64,000 nucleotides of DNA from Maricaulis sp048270265 (GTDB taxonomy: Bacteria > Pseudomonadota > Alphaproteobacteria > Caulobacterales > Maricaulaceae), in contig NZ_JBLWTD010000011.1 in the NCBI RefSeq assembly GCF_048270265.1, positions 37,743 to 101,742 on the forward strand, read 5' to 3'. This document shows, piece by piece, positions 1 through 9,451 of the stretch. Numbering within the stretch: the stretch's first letter is position 1; each line of letters starts with the position of its first letter. The notes beneath the pieces are model-generated. The model did no database searches, was not told where the DNA came from, and was given only the letters and a program-made list of their open reading frames with translations. The position numbers and the translations under genes are program-made.

Positions 1-332
1 AGCAGGGCGAGCGGGCCGGGATGGACCAGGGCGGCCCCGGCGGCGACGAGCAGGAAGAGCCGGCTCGCCAGGGTCAGCGATACGGCCATGAGGCGTCGGC
101 TGGCGATGCGCTCGACCAGATAGACGGCCGGCAATTGCGCCAGCTGGGTGAGAGAGGGAATGGCCGCGAGGACCCCGATCACCAGATTGGAGGCGCCCAG
201 GCTCAGCGCATAGGCGGTGAGGAAAACGCCGATCGAGAGCGTCTCCATGATCTTGAAGAACATGCCGTTGCGCACATACCATTTCAGTCCGGCATCGCGG
301 TCTGCATCGGTGAGCTGCGATGTCGGGAACAT
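1..332 (-). CDS. MFS transporter, N-terminal part (cut by window edge)
   Basis: The gene reads leftward from an ATG at 330-332 and leaves the window after about 110 codons, so only the N-terminus is visible. The ATG is preceded by AAGGA seven bases upstream, which decides the start. The protein opens with a short polar segment (MFPTSQLTDADRDAGLKWY), then hydrophobic helices at about residues 28-45, 50-70 and 82-105. The loop with VERIASRR after the second helix is typical of the basic loop between helices 2 and 3 of major facilitator permeases. An inner-membrane secondary transporter is therefore likely; the substrate cannot be told. It is transcribed divergently from the next gene. Confidence 0.6.
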   Translation of the reverse strand, partial: MFPTSQLTDADRDAGLKWYVRNGMFFKIMETLSIGVFLTAYALSLGASNLVIGVLAAIPSLTQLAQLPAVYLVERIASRRLMAVSLTLASRLFLLVAAGAALVHPGPLAL

Positions 333-502
333 CGGCGGGTCCTTGGCGCTGTGAATTCCGGCAAGCGGATAAAGGCCGCATATCACCAAGATCTGCCCCG
401 CGCACCCGAATTGACAGGCGCGCCGCGGCGGTTTGCCGAATTGCCAGCGCCGCCGAATTGTCGTTGGATCACATGGAACGCGCTGCGGGACCGAGCCGGA
501 TC

Positions 503-1099
503 ATGACGATTTTCAACGACATGGCGCACGCCCTCTCGCTCGCCCTCGACGCGGCGCTGATGCAGCGCAGCGCGTTCGAGACGCTCGCGGCGGAGCCGCG
601 TATCGCGCTGGCCGCCCTGATCGTGCCGCTGATTGCCGGTGCATCGGAAATGCTGGGCAAGGCCTATGTGCTTGCCGCCCAGAAGGTCGGGCGCTGGCGC
701 ATGCTGGCCAGTCTGGCCCTGACGGGCCTGGTCTATCTGCTCGGCGTCGTGGTCTGGGGCATCAGCGCGCATTTCCTGCTGGGCCTCGCCGGTGATCAAC
801 CGGTCTCCGAGGCCGTCCTCGCCGGCACCATCGCGCTGGGTTATGCGCCGCGCCTGCTGAGCGTGCTGACGCTGGCGCCCTATTACGGCGAATTGCTCGA
901 CCGCGCGCTCGATGGCTGGACCTTTGTCTGTATTGGCTGGGGATTCTGGGTGGTGATTGGCGGGCCGCTGGGCCTGGTGATCGCCTGCGCCGCTGCTGGC
1001 TGGCTGGTGAGCGCCGCAGTGCGCCATTACGGCGGGCGGCTCACCGAACCGCTCCTGCGGCGTCTGCGTCTGGTGACGCCGGGAGGCGGGCATGCTTGA
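503..1099 (+). CDS. Integral membrane protein of unknown function
   Basis: A 198-residue protein with about five hydrophobic segments (near residues 30-50, 68-95, 100-122, 142-160 and 163-180) and a basic C-terminus. The layout resembles Yip1-like multi-pass proteins, but no diagnostic motif was recognised, so no function is assigned. The ATG at 503 is preferred because the protein then begins with a short amphipathic lead before the first helix. An in-frame ATG at 473 would add ten residues, and neither has a strong ribosome binding site. The stop overlaps the start of the following hydrolase-like gene by eight bases, so the two are probably translated together. Confidence 0.55.
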   Translation: MTIFNDMAHALSLALDAALMQRSAFETLAAEPRIALAALIVPLIAGASEMLGKAYVLAAQKVGRWRMLASLALTGLVYLLGVVVWGISAHFLLGLAGDQPVSEAVLAGTIALGYAPRLLSVLTLAPYYGELLDRALDGWTFVCIGWGFWVVIGGPLGLVIACAAAGWLVSAAVRHYGGRLTEPLLRRLRLVTPGGGHA

Positions 1100-2114
1100 G
1101 GACGCGCTCGCCTGGCTGCTGCTGAGCGGCCTGATCGCCTTCATCCTGGCCAGCACCCTCGCGCCGCTGGAAACGCTGCGCTGGTGGGCGCGGCAACCGG
1201 CGCTGGAGCGTGAGACGCCTGCCGAGCCGGAGGGGGAGGCCGCTGGTGCTCCGCGCCATTTCATTGTCTATCTCGGCGGGATTGATCGTATCAGCGGTAC
1301 GTCCAACTCCCGGCGCGAGCAGCGCTTTCTTGACGCCCTGTGCGAAGGCGTGCCGGAGGCCGTGCTGGTCGATACGGTCTTTCCCTACGCCGCTTCGGGG
1401 ATTCCGCTCCTGCACGGGCCGCGCCTGTTCAGCTGGCTATGGCGCGCGATTGATGCCGCTCCACCGGACCAGCGCCGGCCCTTGCTGGCCAATCTCGTCA
1501 ATGCGCGCAATTTCTTCCAGGTGCTGGTCTCCGCCGACCGGCGCTACGGCCCGGTCTTCAATCTCGCCCTGGCCGGCCTGATCCAGGAACGGCTGCGCGC
1601 GGCGGGTTGGCGGCCGCACCGCGATTCCCGGCTGACGTTGATCGGCCTGAGCGGCGGGGCGCAGATGGCGGCCGGCGCGGCGGAGGATCTGGCGGATATC
1701 TTCGATGGTCCGATCCAGCTGATCTCGATTGGCGGTGTCATCGCCTCGACGCCGGGGCTCAACCGGCTGGCGCGGATCGATCATCTCGCCGGCAGTGCCG
1801 ACCAGGTCGAGGCCGCCGGTGCCATCGCCTTTCCGGCGCGATGGGGTCTGGCGGCGGGTTCGGAATGGGCGATGGTGCGCCGTTCCGGCCGGCTCAACCG
1901 CATCAGGCTGTCGGGCGTTACCCATAACGGTCCGCGCGGCTATTTCGGCGGAGCGCGCCATGGCGGGCGGCCACAATGGGAGGAGACGCTGGAGATTGTG
2001 CTCGACTGCCTCAGGCGTTTCGAACGCGGCGAAGGGCGAGGCGCTAACCCGCCGGCGCGAAGCGCTCCGTCATCACATGGCGATCACCCGGATGGGTCAG
2101 ACGGGCGAGGGTGA
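1092..2114 (+). CDS. Membrane-anchored alpha/beta-hydrolase-like protein
   Basis: 340 residues. An N-terminal hydrophobic segment (about residues 6-25) suggests a signal anchor. The soluble part contains GLSGGAQ near residue 188, which fits the G-x-S-x-G nucleophile elbow of alpha/beta hydrolases, followed by a hydrophobic strand (LISIGGVI) and a late SGVTHNG segment that could supply the histidine. The family was not recognised more precisely, and the C-terminal 25 residues are low complexity. It overlaps the upstream membrane-protein gene by eight bases. Its 3' end runs about 70 bases into the 3' end of the convergent hutC, so the two transcripts would be complementary there. Hydrolase function is inferred from the elbow motif alone. 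Confidence 0.55.
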   Translation: MLEDALAWLLLSGLIAFILASTLAPLETLRWWARQPALERETPAEPEGEAAGAPRHFIVYLGGIDRISGTSNSRREQRFLDALCEGVPEAVLVDTVFPYAASGIPLLHGPRLFSWLWRAIDAAPPDQRRPLLANLVNARNFFQVLVSADRRYGPVFNLALAGLIQERLRAAGWRPHRDSRLTLIGLSGGAQMAAGAAEDLADIFDGPIQLISIGGVIASTPGLNRLARIDHLAGSADQVEAAGAIAFPARWGLAAGSEWAMVRRSGRLNRIRLSGVTHNGPRGYFGGARHGGRPQWEETLEIVLDCLRRFERGEGRGANPPARSAPSSHGDHPDGSDGRG

Positions 2115-2784
2115 CGACGGCGTCGCCCTGGAAGGTCCGACGCTCGAGCACCAGGCAGGCGTCGCCGGTATCGATATCGAGCCGGGAGGCCAGCCGCGCA
2201 TCGGCATTGATCGCCGAGACGGTGTGTTCCGCCGCAGTCCAGGGCGTCGCTGCCAGCAGCCAGGCGCCGGGCGCCGTCGCGTTGAAATCCTGTTCGGCCG
2301 CTTCGGGCAATAGCGCCAGATTGATCCAGCGCTCCTCCAGTTCGACAACATCGCCATCGGCGGTATGGCGGCAGACCAGATGCTGCAGCGGTGTGCCGGG
2401 TTTGACGCGCAGGCGACCGGCCCGCTCGGCGCTGGCGGCGACCCGCTCATTGGTCAGGCATTGATAGCCATAATCCTGGCCGCGCGCCGGTATGGCCGCC
2501 GACATGTCGACGATCTCCAGCATTGCCGAAGGCGAGGTGGGCAGGGCGACGAAACTGCCGGCCCGGCGGCGGCGCACGATCAACCCGTCTTCGGTCAGCT
2601 CACGCAGGGCGCGATTGACGGTCATCCGCGCGGTGCCGAAATGCCGGGCGAGATCGGCCTCGGCCGGGATGCGGTGGCGCGGTGGCCAGATGCCGGAGCG
2701 GATATTGGCCAGGATGGCGCGGCGAATCTGGTCATAGACCGGGCCCGTGCCGTCAAGCCTGAGATCGCCGGCCCAGTCACTCAT
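2044..2784 (-). CDS. hutC: Histidine utilization repressor HutC (GntR family)
   Basis: 246 residues, normal for HutC. Residues about 10-80 form a GntR winged helix-turn-helix (PVYDQIRRAI, then RIPAEADLARHFGTARMTVN and LIVRRRRAGSFV). The rest is a UTRA effector domain, which in characterised HutC proteins binds urocanate and releases DNA. Its start overlaps the end of hutF by four bases (2781-2784), so the two are translated as a pair. It should repress itself with hutF, and the divergent hutIHGU operon, through the palindrome at 4194-4205. Identity rests on the domain order plus placement inside a complete hut locus; urocanate as inducer is known for the family and was not seen here. Confidence 0.93.
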   Translation of the reverse strand: MSDWAGDLRLDGTGPVYDQIRRAILANIRSGIWPPRHRIPAEADLARHFGTARMTVNRALRELTEDGLIVRRRRAGSFVALPTSPSAMLEIVDMSAAIPARGQDYGYQCLTNERVAASAERAGRLRVKPGTPLQHLVCRHTADGDVVELEERWINLALLPEAAEQDFNATAPGAWLLAATPWTAAEHTVSAINADARLASRLDIDTGDACLVLERRTFQGDAVVTLARLTHPGDRHVMTERFAPAG

Positions 2785-4151
2785 TGATCGATGGCCTGCC
2801 GGATATCGAGCATGGCGGTGCGGTAGGCGGTCTCGATGCGGTCACGGGTGAGGGCACGGCCCTCGCGCACGACGCACTGGCCGCCGACATAAACCTCGCG
2901 CACCAGACGGCTGTCGCCGCAGAACAGCCAGCTGTCCAGCCGCGCATCCTCGGCGCGCCCGACGAGGGTCGGGTGATGCTCGTCGAGGATGACGAAGTCG
3001 GCGCGCTGCCCGGGCTCGATCCGCCCCGAGGGCTGTTGCAGCGCCTGGTTACTGCCCGCCAGCGCCGCATCGAACAGGCGCCGGCCGGTAGAGCCGCCGG
3101 GCCGGGCGAGGACATTGCGCCGCTGGGCCTGCAGCCGCTGGCCGTATTCCAGCAGGCGGATATCCTCGGCCAGATCGATGCGGATATGGCTGTCGGAGCC
3201 GATGCCGATACGGCCGTGATCGGCCAGGTAGGCGCTGGCATTGAATAAACCATCGCCGAGATTGGCCTCTGTCAGCGGGCAAAGCCCTGCGACCGCGCCG
3301 GAGGCGGCGAGCCTGGCGGTCTCGGCCGGCGTCATGTGGGTGGCGTGGATCAGGCACCAGCGTTCATCGACGCTCTGCGTATCGAACAGATATTCGACCG
3401 GACGTTGGCCGGTCGCGGCGAGGCAGTCATCGACCTCTTTTTGCTGTTCGGCGGCGTGGATATGCACCGGGCCCGCCTCGCACATTGGCAAAATGGCGGC
3501 GATCTCGGCGGCCGAGACGGCGCGCAGTGAGTGGGGTGCGATGCCGAGCACCGCATTATCGATCTTCGCCATATGGCGCTTGGCGGAGGCGAGGATATCG
3601 TCGAAATGGTCGAGCGTGTTGATGAAGCGGCGCTGGCCGTGGCTGGGCGGCATCTCGCCGAAATTGGAATGGCGATAGAGCACGGGCAGCAGGGTCAGCG
3701 CGATCCCCGTTGCGCCGGCGGCAGCGCAGATGCGCCCGGCCATCTCGCCGATATCGCCATAGGGCTGGCCGTGCTCGTCATGGTGGAGGTAGTGGAACTC
3801 CCCGACCGAGGTGAAACCGGTCTCGAGCATTTCGCAATAGACCAGCGCCGCCATCGCCTCGACATGGTCGGGGGTCAGATTGTCGTTGAAGGCATACATG
3901 ATCTGGCGCCAGGACCAGAAACTGTCCTCACCCGGACCGCGCCGTTCCGACAGGCCGGCCATGCCGCGCTGAAAGGCGTGGGAGTGGACATTGGCCATGC
4001 CGGGGACCGCGACACCGAGGCGGGTGGCATCGGGACCGGGCGGTGTGTCAGGGCTGATACTGGCGATGCGGCCGTTCGCATCGACCGTGATCTCGACATT
4101 GCGCGCCCAGCCATCGGGCAGAAGAATCTCGGCAAAGTGAAATTCGGACAT
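2781..4151 (-). CDS. hutF: Formimidoylglutamate deiminase
   Basis: 456 residues, the usual length for HutF. It converts N-formimidoyl-L-glutamate to N-formyl-L-glutamate and ammonia, the fourth step of the HutF/HutG branch of histidine degradation. It is an amidohydrolase-superfamily enzyme: metal-binding NVHSHAF (His56, His58), HIHAAEQ and LIHATHM in mid-protein, and the late GIGSDSH. The ATG at 4151 is chosen because GGGAGG lies seven bases upstream and the protein then opens directly on the small beta domain. Much longer open frames upstream would cross the hut control region. The stop overlaps hutC by four bases. Confidence 0.93.
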   Translation of the reverse strand: MSEFHFAEILLPDGWARNVEITVDANGRIASISPDTPPGPDATRLGVAVPGMANVHSHAFQRGMAGLSERRGPGEDSFWSWRQIMYAFNDNLTPDHVEAMAALVYCEMLETGFTSVGEFHYLHHDEHGQPYGDIGEMAGRICAAAGATGIALTLLPVLYRHSNFGEMPPSHGQRRFINTLDHFDDILASAKRHMAKIDNAVLGIAPHSLRAVSAAEIAAILPMCEAGPVHIHAAEQQKEVDDCLAATGQRPVEYLFDTQSVDERWCLIHATHMTPAETARLAASGAVAGLCPLTEANLGDGLFNASAYLADHGRIGIGSDSHIRIDLAEDIRLLEYGQRLQAQRRNVLARPGGSTGRRLFDAALAGSNQALQQPSGRIEPGQRADFVILDEHHPTLVGRAEDARLDSWLFCGDSRLVREVYVGGQCVVREGRALTRDRIETAYRTAMLDIRQAIDQ

Positions 4152-4193
4152 TGGCAGGCCTCCCGGCTGGACAGACTCAGGCACGCGATTTAA

Positions 4194-4205
4194 TTGTATA
4201 GACAA
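4194..4205. promoter_or_regulatory. Candidate HutC operator in the hutF/hutI divergent promoter
   Basis: TTGTATAGACAA is an interrupted palindrome with TTGT and ACAA arms around four central bases, the general form of GntR/HutC sites. It is A+T-rich in an otherwise GC-rich intergenic region only 79 bases long, between the divergent starts of hutF (4151) and hutI (4231). A repressor bound here could close both promoters. Assignment to HutC is inferred from position and symmetry. Confidence 0.6.
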
Positions 4206-4230
4206 ATACGCGGAATTGAAGGGCCATTCA

Positions 4231-5439
4231 ATGCGTTTCGACCGATTGCTGACCCATGCACGCCTCGCCACCATGGTGCCCGGTGCCGTTCCATATGGCG
4301 CCTTGCTCGATGCCGCGATCGGGATTCGCGATGGCCGTATCGCCTGGATCGGGCCGATGGCCGAGGTGCCGGAAACAGCCCTTGAAACCGATAATCTCGA
4401 AGGCCGCTGGGTGACGCCCGCCCTAGTCGATTGCCACACGCATCTGGTCTTCGCCGGTGACCGGTCCGACGAGTTCGAGCGCCGCCTGGCCGGCGAGAGC
4501 TATGCCGAGATTTCCCGCTCCGGCGGCGGTATCCGCAAGACGGTCGAGGCGACGCGCAAGGCGGGCGCGGCCGAGCTGGCCGGCGGGGCGCTGTCGCGGC
4601 TCGATGCGCTCTCGGCGGAAGGTGTCGGCACGATCGAGATCAAGTCCGGCTATGGCCTCACCTTCGAGAGCGAGCTGGCCATGCTCAGGGCCGCGCGTTC
4701 GCTTGGACTGGTGTCCGGCCTGCGCGTTTCGACCACGCTGCTGGCGGCGCATTCGATACCGGTCGAATATGAAGGCCGGTCCGGTGCCTATATCGACCAG
4801 GTCTGCATCCCCTTGATCCGCGAAGCTGCGCGCGAGGGGCTGGCCGATGCGGTCGATGCCTATTGCGAGACCATCGCCTTCTCGCCGGAGGAAATCCGGC
4901 GCCTGTTTATCGCCGCCAAGGCGGCTGGCCTGCCGGTGAAACTGCATGCCGACCAGCTTTCCGACACGGGTGGCGCGAAACTCGTCGCCGAATTTGACGG
5001 CCTGTCGGCGGACCATCTCGAATTCACCAATGCCGAGGGCATCGCCGCCATGGCGAAGGCCGGCACGGTGGCCGTGATCCTGCCGGGCGCCTTTTACGGC
5101 ATCGGCGAGACGCAAAAGCCGCCTATTGCGGCCCTGCGCGAGGCCGGCGTGGCGATGGCCGTGGCCACCGATGCCAATCCGGGCACTTCGCCGATGGTGT
5201 CCCTGCTGACGGCGGCCAATATGGCCTGCAATCTGTTTGGCCTGACGGTCGAGGAGGCGCTGGCCGGCGTCACCCGTGAGGGGGCGAGGGCGCTGAGTTT
5301 GCAGGCTGAAATCGGGACGCTGGAACAGGGCAAGCGCGCCGATCTGGCGATCTGGGATGTGGAACGTCCGGCAGAGATTATTCAATGGATCGGATTGCGG
5401 CCGCTGCATGGCCGTATCCTCGGAGGAGAATGGCTGTGA
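4231..5439 (+). CDS. hutI: Imidazolonepropionase
   Basis: 402 residues, the expected length. It hydrolyses 4-imidazolone-5-propanoate to N-formimidoyl-L-glutamate, the third step of histidine degradation, in the cytoplasm. The amidohydrolase metal motif DCHTHLVFAGDR is at residues 68-79 (His69, His71), and further conserved blocks are KSGYGL, KLHADQLSD and the late ATDANPG. The ATG at 4231 is used because GAAGGG lies seven bases before it; a TTG at 4216 lacks such a site. Its last ten bases overlap the start of hutH. It is first in the rightward hutIHGU operon, directly downstream of the candidate HutC operator. Confidence 0.95.
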   Translation: MRFDRLLTHARLATMVPGAVPYGALLDAAIGIRDGRIAWIGPMAEVPETALETDNLEGRWVTPALVDCHTHLVFAGDRSDEFERRLAGESYAEISRSGGGIRKTVEATRKAGAAELAGGALSRLDALSAEGVGTIEIKSGYGLTFESELAMLRAARSLGLVSGLRVSTTLLAAHSIPVEYEGRSGAYIDQVCIPLIREAAREGLADAVDAYCETIAFSPEEIRRLFIAAKAAGLPVKLHADQLSDTGGAKLVAEFDGLSADHLEFTNAEGIAAMAKAGTVAVILPGAFYGIGETQKPPIAALREAGVAMAVATDANPGTSPMVSLLTAANMACNLFGLTVEEALAGVTREGARALSLQAEIGTLEQGKRADLAIWDVERPAEIIQWIGLRPLHGRILGGEWL

Positions 5440-6959
5440 GCGCGATCATCATCAAACCGGGCCGGATGGTGCTCGCTGACTGGCAGGCGATCTATAATGG
5501 CGCTGCCGCCACGATCGACACGGCGGCGCGCGCCGGCGTCGATGCCGCCGCGACTACCGTGGAAGCGCTGATCGCCTCGGGCCGCGCCGTCTATGGTCTC
5601 AATACCGGTTTCGGCAAGCTGGCCCAGACCCGTATCGCCAATGACGAGCTGGCCGTGTTGCAGGAACGCCTGGTGCTCTCGCACGCCGCAGGGATAGGCG
5701 AGGCGTTGCCGGCGAATGTCGTGCGGCTGATCCTGGCGCTGAAGATTGCCAGTCTCGGACGCGGCGCGTCGGGTCTGCGCTGGTCGACGCTGAAATCACT
5801 GGAAGACCTGCTCACCCATGACGTGCTGCCGGTGATCCCGGCCCAGGGCTCTGTTGGCGCCTCGGGCGATCTGGCACCGCTGGCGCATATGAGCGCGGCG
5901 CTGATCGGTCATGGCGAGGCCTTCTGGCGTGGCGAGCGTCTGCCCGCTGCCGAGGCGCTCAAACGCGCCGGGCTCGAACCGGTCAAGCTGGGCCCCAAGG
6001 AAGGCCTGGCCCTGCTCAACGGCACCCAGACCTCGACGGCGCTGGCGCTCGCTGCCCTGTTCGGCATCGAGGCCGGTTTCAAGGGCGCGCTGGTCTCCGG
6101 GGCGATGAGCCTGGACGCGGCCAAGGGCTCGGTCGCGCCGTTTGATCCACGGATCCACGAATTGCGCGGCCATCAGGGCCAGATCGATGTCGCCGCCGCG
6201 CTGCGCGGTCTGGCCGAGGGCAGCGAAATCCTCGCCAGCCATGCGGTGTGCGAGAAGATCCAGGACCCGTATTGCCTGCGTTGCCAGCCGCAGGTGATGG
6301 GCGCTGTGCTCGATCTTCTGCGCCAGGCCGGCCGCACGCTCGAGATCGAGGCCAATGCGGTCACCGACAATCCGCTGATCTTCACCGATACAGGTGAGGC
6401 GATCTCCGGTGGCAATTTCCACGCCGAGCCGGTCGCCTTTGCCGCCGACCAGCTGGCCATGGCGGCCTGCGAGATCGGCTCGATCTGCGAGCGCCGCATC
6501 GCGCTTTTGACCGACCCGGCCGTCAGCGGCCTGCCGGCTTTCCTGACCCCCAATCCGGGCATCAATTCCGGCTTCATGATCGCGCATGTCACGGCGGCCG
6601 CCCTGGTCTCGGAGAACAAGCAGAAAGCCTATCCGGCCAGCGTCGATTCCATTCCGACCAGCGCCAACCAGGAAGACCATGTCTCGATGGCGACGCATGG
6701 GGCGGTGCGTGCGCTGAAAATGGCGGAAAATCTCCACGCCATTGTCGGTATTGAGGTGCTCTGCGCCGCGCAGGGGACCGATTTCCATGCGCCGGACCTG
6801 TCCTCGGACCCGCTGGAGGCGGCCAAGGCGATCTTGCGGCGGCATGTGGCTCCCTATGGCGATGACCGCTATTTTGCGACAGATATTGCCGCGGCGCGCG
6901 ACCTGGTCGCCAATGGTTATCTGGTCGCGGAAGCCGGTGATTTGCCCGGGGTGGTATAA
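5430..6959 (+). CDS. hutH: Histidine ammonia-lyase
   Basis: 509 residues. It removes ammonia from L-histidine to give urocanate, the first step of the pathway and the source of the HutC inducer. The signature VGASGDLAPL is present, with Ala144-Ser145-Gly146 expected to cyclise to the MIO electrophile. Also conserved are YGLNTGFG near residue 55, NGTQ, and TDNPL in the second half. The ATG at 5430 is preceded by GGAGGAG and lies inside the end of hutI, so translation is coupled. The stop shares one base with the hutG start (TAATG). Confidence 0.96.
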   Translation: MAVSAIIIKPGRMVLADWQAIYNGAAATIDTAARAGVDAAATTVEALIASGRAVYGLNTGFGKLAQTRIANDELAVLQERLVLSHAAGIGEALPANVVRLILALKIASLGRGASGLRWSTLKSLEDLLTHDVLPVIPAQGSVGASGDLAPLAHMSAALIGHGEAFWRGERLPAAEALKRAGLEPVKLGPKEGLALLNGTQTSTALALAALFGIEAGFKGALVSGAMSLDAAKGSVAPFDPRIHELRGHQGQIDVAAALRGLAEGSEILASHAVCEKIQDPYCLRCQPQVMGAVLDLLRQAGRTLEIEANAVTDNPLIFTDTGEAISGGNFHAEPVAFAADQLAMAACEIGSICERRIALLTDPAVSGLPAFLTPNPGINSGFMIAHVTAAALVSENKQKAYPASVDSIPTSANQEDHVSMATHGAVRALKMAENLHAIVGIEVLCAAQGTDFHAPDLSSDPLEAAKAILRRHVAPYGDDRYFATDIAAARDLVANGYLVAEAGDLPGVV

Positions 6960-7768
6960 TGGACGTGTATACGCTTGCAGCCGGCACCAGCCCGCTGGTG
7001 GTTTCAATGCCGCATTCCGGGCTCGCCCTGAGTGATGGCCTGGCCGAACGGCTGACGCCCGAGGCGGCGAGCCTGCCGGATACGGACTGGGATGTGCCGC
7101 AGCTCTACGACTTCCTCGATGAGTTGGGCGCTGCGACCATCCGCGCGAACTATTCGCGCTATGTCGTTGATCTCAATCGCCCCCCGAACAATACCTCGCT
7201 CTATCCCGGCCAGGCGACGACCGGCCTGGTGCCGCTGACCCTGTTTGACGGATCGCCGGTCTATCGCGAGGGCCAGGAGCCCGACGAGGACGAGCTGGAA
7301 GCGCGGCGTACCGATTATCACGACCCTTATCACAAGGCCCTGACCGAACTTCTGGTCGAGACCCGGATGGAGCATGGCTTTGCCCTGCTGTGGGATGCGC
7401 ATTCGATCGCGGATGAGGTTCCGCGGCTGTTTGAGGGCATTCTGCCGGATCTCAATCTCGGCACGGTGGGCGGCGAAAGCTGCGATCCGACGATCGAGCG
7501 CGCGGCGCTGAAGGCGATGATGGATCACGAGGAATACGCCTCGATCGTCAATGGCCGTTTCCGCGGCGGCTTCATCACCCGCGCCTATGGCCGACCCAAC
7601 CAGAATGTCCACGCCGTACAGATGGAACTGGCTCAATCGGCCTATCTCGACATGGACACCAAGGCCTTCGACGAGACCAAGGCGGCCGTGTTGCGCCAGG
7701 CGTTGAAGGACACCATGGCGGCCGCCCTGCGGGCCGCGGAAATCATGTATTCAGGAGAAGTGAGATGA
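6959..7768 (+). CDS. hutG: N-formylglutamate deformylase
   Basis: 269 residues, normal for the family. It hydrolyses N-formyl-L-glutamate to glutamate and formate, completing the HutF route. The N-terminal segment with MPHSG and the DTDWDVPQLYDF region, then LWDAHSI and a VNGRFRGGFITRAYG segment, are typical of N-formylglutamate amidohydrolases. His residues in MPHSG and DAHSI are likely metal ligands. One base is shared with the hutH stop and four with the hutU start, so it sits in a fully coupled operon. Presence of both hutF and hutG shows that nitrogen leaves as ammonia and carbon as formate, not as formamide. Confidence 0.94.
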   Translation: MDVYTLAAGTSPLVVSMPHSGLALSDGLAERLTPEAASLPDTDWDVPQLYDFLDELGAATIRANYSRYVVDLNRPPNNTSLYPGQATTGLVPLTLFDGSPVYREGQEPDEDELEARRTDYHDPYHKALTELLVETRMEHGFALLWDAHSIADEVPRLFEGILPDLNLGTVGGESCDPTIERAALKAMMDHEEYASIVNGRFRGGFITRAYGRPNQNVHAVQMELAQSAYLDMDTKAFDETKAAVLRQALKDTMAAALRAAEIMYSGEVR

Positions 7769-9435
7769 CCTCGACCCGGCTCGACAATGCGCGCGTGATC
7801 CGTGCCAAGCGCGGCAATGAACTCGACGCTCTGAGCTGGGCCACAGAAGCGCCCTTGCGCATGCTGATGAATAATCTCGACCCTGAAGTCGCCGAGAAAC
7901 CGGAAGAGCTGGTCGTCTATGGCGGCATCGGCCGTGCTGCCCGCGACTGGGAGAGCTTTGACCGCATCGTCTCCACCCTGAAGCGCCTGAAAGATGATGA
8001 GACCCTGCTGGTCCAGTCCGGCAAGCCGGTCGGTGTCTTCCAGACCCATTCCAGTGCGCCGCGCGTGCTGATCGCCAATTCCAATCTGGTACCGCACTGG
8101 GCGACCTGGGAGCATTTCCGCGAGCTCGATAAAAAGGGTCTGATGATGTACGGCCAGATGACGGCCGGTTCCTGGATCTATATCGGCAGCCAGGGCATTG
8201 TGCAGGGCACTTACGAGACCTTTGTCGAGGCGGGCCGCCAGCATTATGGCGGCGATCTGACCGGCAAATGGATCCTCACCGGCGGGCTTGGCGGCATGGG
8301 CGGTGCCCAGCCGCTCGCGGCAACCATGGCAGGCGCTTCCATGCTGGCGGTCGAATGCCAGCCGAGCCGGATCGAGATGCGTCTGAAGACCGGCTATCTC
8401 GACAAACAGGCCAGCGATCTCGACCAGGCTCTGGAAATGATTGACGAAGCCTGCAAGGCGGGTGAGGCCGTCTCGGTCGGGCTGCTTGGCAATGCGGCGG
8501 AGATTTTTCCCGAACTCGTCAAGCGCGGCGTCCGTCCCGATATCGTCACCGACCAGACCTCGGCGCATGATCCGGTCAATGGATATCTTCCGCTTGGCTG
8601 GAGTCTGGACAAGTGGGAATCCATGCGGGTTTCCGATCCTGACGCCGTCTCGAAAGCCGCCAAGGCATCGATGGCGATCCAGGTCGAGGCGATGCTGGCC
8701 TTTCACAAGGCGGGCATTCCCACGGTCGATTACGGCAATAATATCCGCCAGATGGCCTTCGACGAGGGCGTCACTAAGGCGTTCGATTTCCCCGGTTTCG
8801 TGCCGGCCTATATCCGCCCGCTCTTCTGCCGCGGCGTCGGGCCCTTCCGCTGGGTCGCCCTGTCGGGAGATCCCGAGGATATCTACAAGACCGACGCCAA
8901 GGTGAAGGAACTCATCCCCGACAATCCGCATCTCCACCGCTGGCTCGACATGGCCCGCGAGCGCATCCAGTTCCAGGGCCTGCCGGCACGGATCTGCTGG
9001 GTCGGCCTGGGCGAGCGTCACCGGTTGGGTCTGGCCTTCAACGAGATGGTGCGTAGCGGTGAGCTGAGTGCCCCCGTGGTGATCGGCCGTGATCATCTCG
9101 ACAGCGGTTCAGTGGCCAGTCCCAATCGCGAAACCGAAGCCATGCAGGACGGCTCCGACGCCGTCGCCGACTGGCCGATCCTCAACGCCATGCTCAACAC
9201 CGCCTCCGGCGCCACCTGGGTCTCGCTGCATCATGGCGGCGGGGTCGGCATGGGCTATTCCATCCATTCCGGCCAGGTCGTCCTCGCCGACGGCACGGAC
9301 GAGGCCGGGGTGCGCGTCGGACGGGTCTTGTGGAATGATCCGGCGACGGGCGTGATGCGCCATGCCGATGCGGGCTATGAGATCGCCAGGGAATGCGCAG
9401 CTGTGCAGGGGCTGGATCTGCCGAGCGTGGAGTAG
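7765..9435 (+). CDS. hutU: Urocanate hydratase
   Basis: 556 residues, the standard length. It adds water to urocanate to form 4-imidazolone-5-propanoate, using tightly bound NAD+ as an electrophile; this is the second step of the pathway. The glycine-rich GGLGGMGGAQPLA block at about residues 173-185 is the NAD-binding signature. SLHHGGGVGMGYS near residue 490 is another hallmark of the family. The start overlaps the hutG stop by four bases. It is the last gene of the rightward hut operon; no strong terminator hairpin was seen immediately after it. Confidence 0.96.
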   Translation: MTSTRLDNARVIRAKRGNELDALSWATEAPLRMLMNNLDPEVAEKPEELVVYGGIGRAARDWESFDRIVSTLKRLKDDETLLVQSGKPVGVFQTHSSAPRVLIANSNLVPHWATWEHFRELDKKGLMMYGQMTAGSWIYIGSQGIVQGTYETFVEAGRQHYGGDLTGKWILTGGLGGMGGAQPLAATMAGASMLAVECQPSRIEMRLKTGYLDKQASDLDQALEMIDEACKAGEAVSVGLLGNAAEIFPELVKRGVRPDIVTDQTSAHDPVNGYLPLGWSLDKWESMRVSDPDAVSKAAKASMAIQVEAMLAFHKAGIPTVDYGNNIRQMAFDEGVTKAFDFPGFVPAYIRPLFCRGVGPFRWVALSGDPEDIYKTDAKVKELIPDNPHLHRWLDMARERIQFQGLPARICWVGLGERHRLGLAFNEMVRSGELSAPVVIGRDHLDSGSVASPNRETEAMQDGSDAVADWPILNAMLNTASGATWVSLHHGGGVGMGYSIHSGQVVLADGTDEAGVRVGRVLWNDPATGVMRHADAGYEIARECAAVQGLDLPSVE

Positions 9436-9451
9436 GGGCGTTCGGGCCGCA

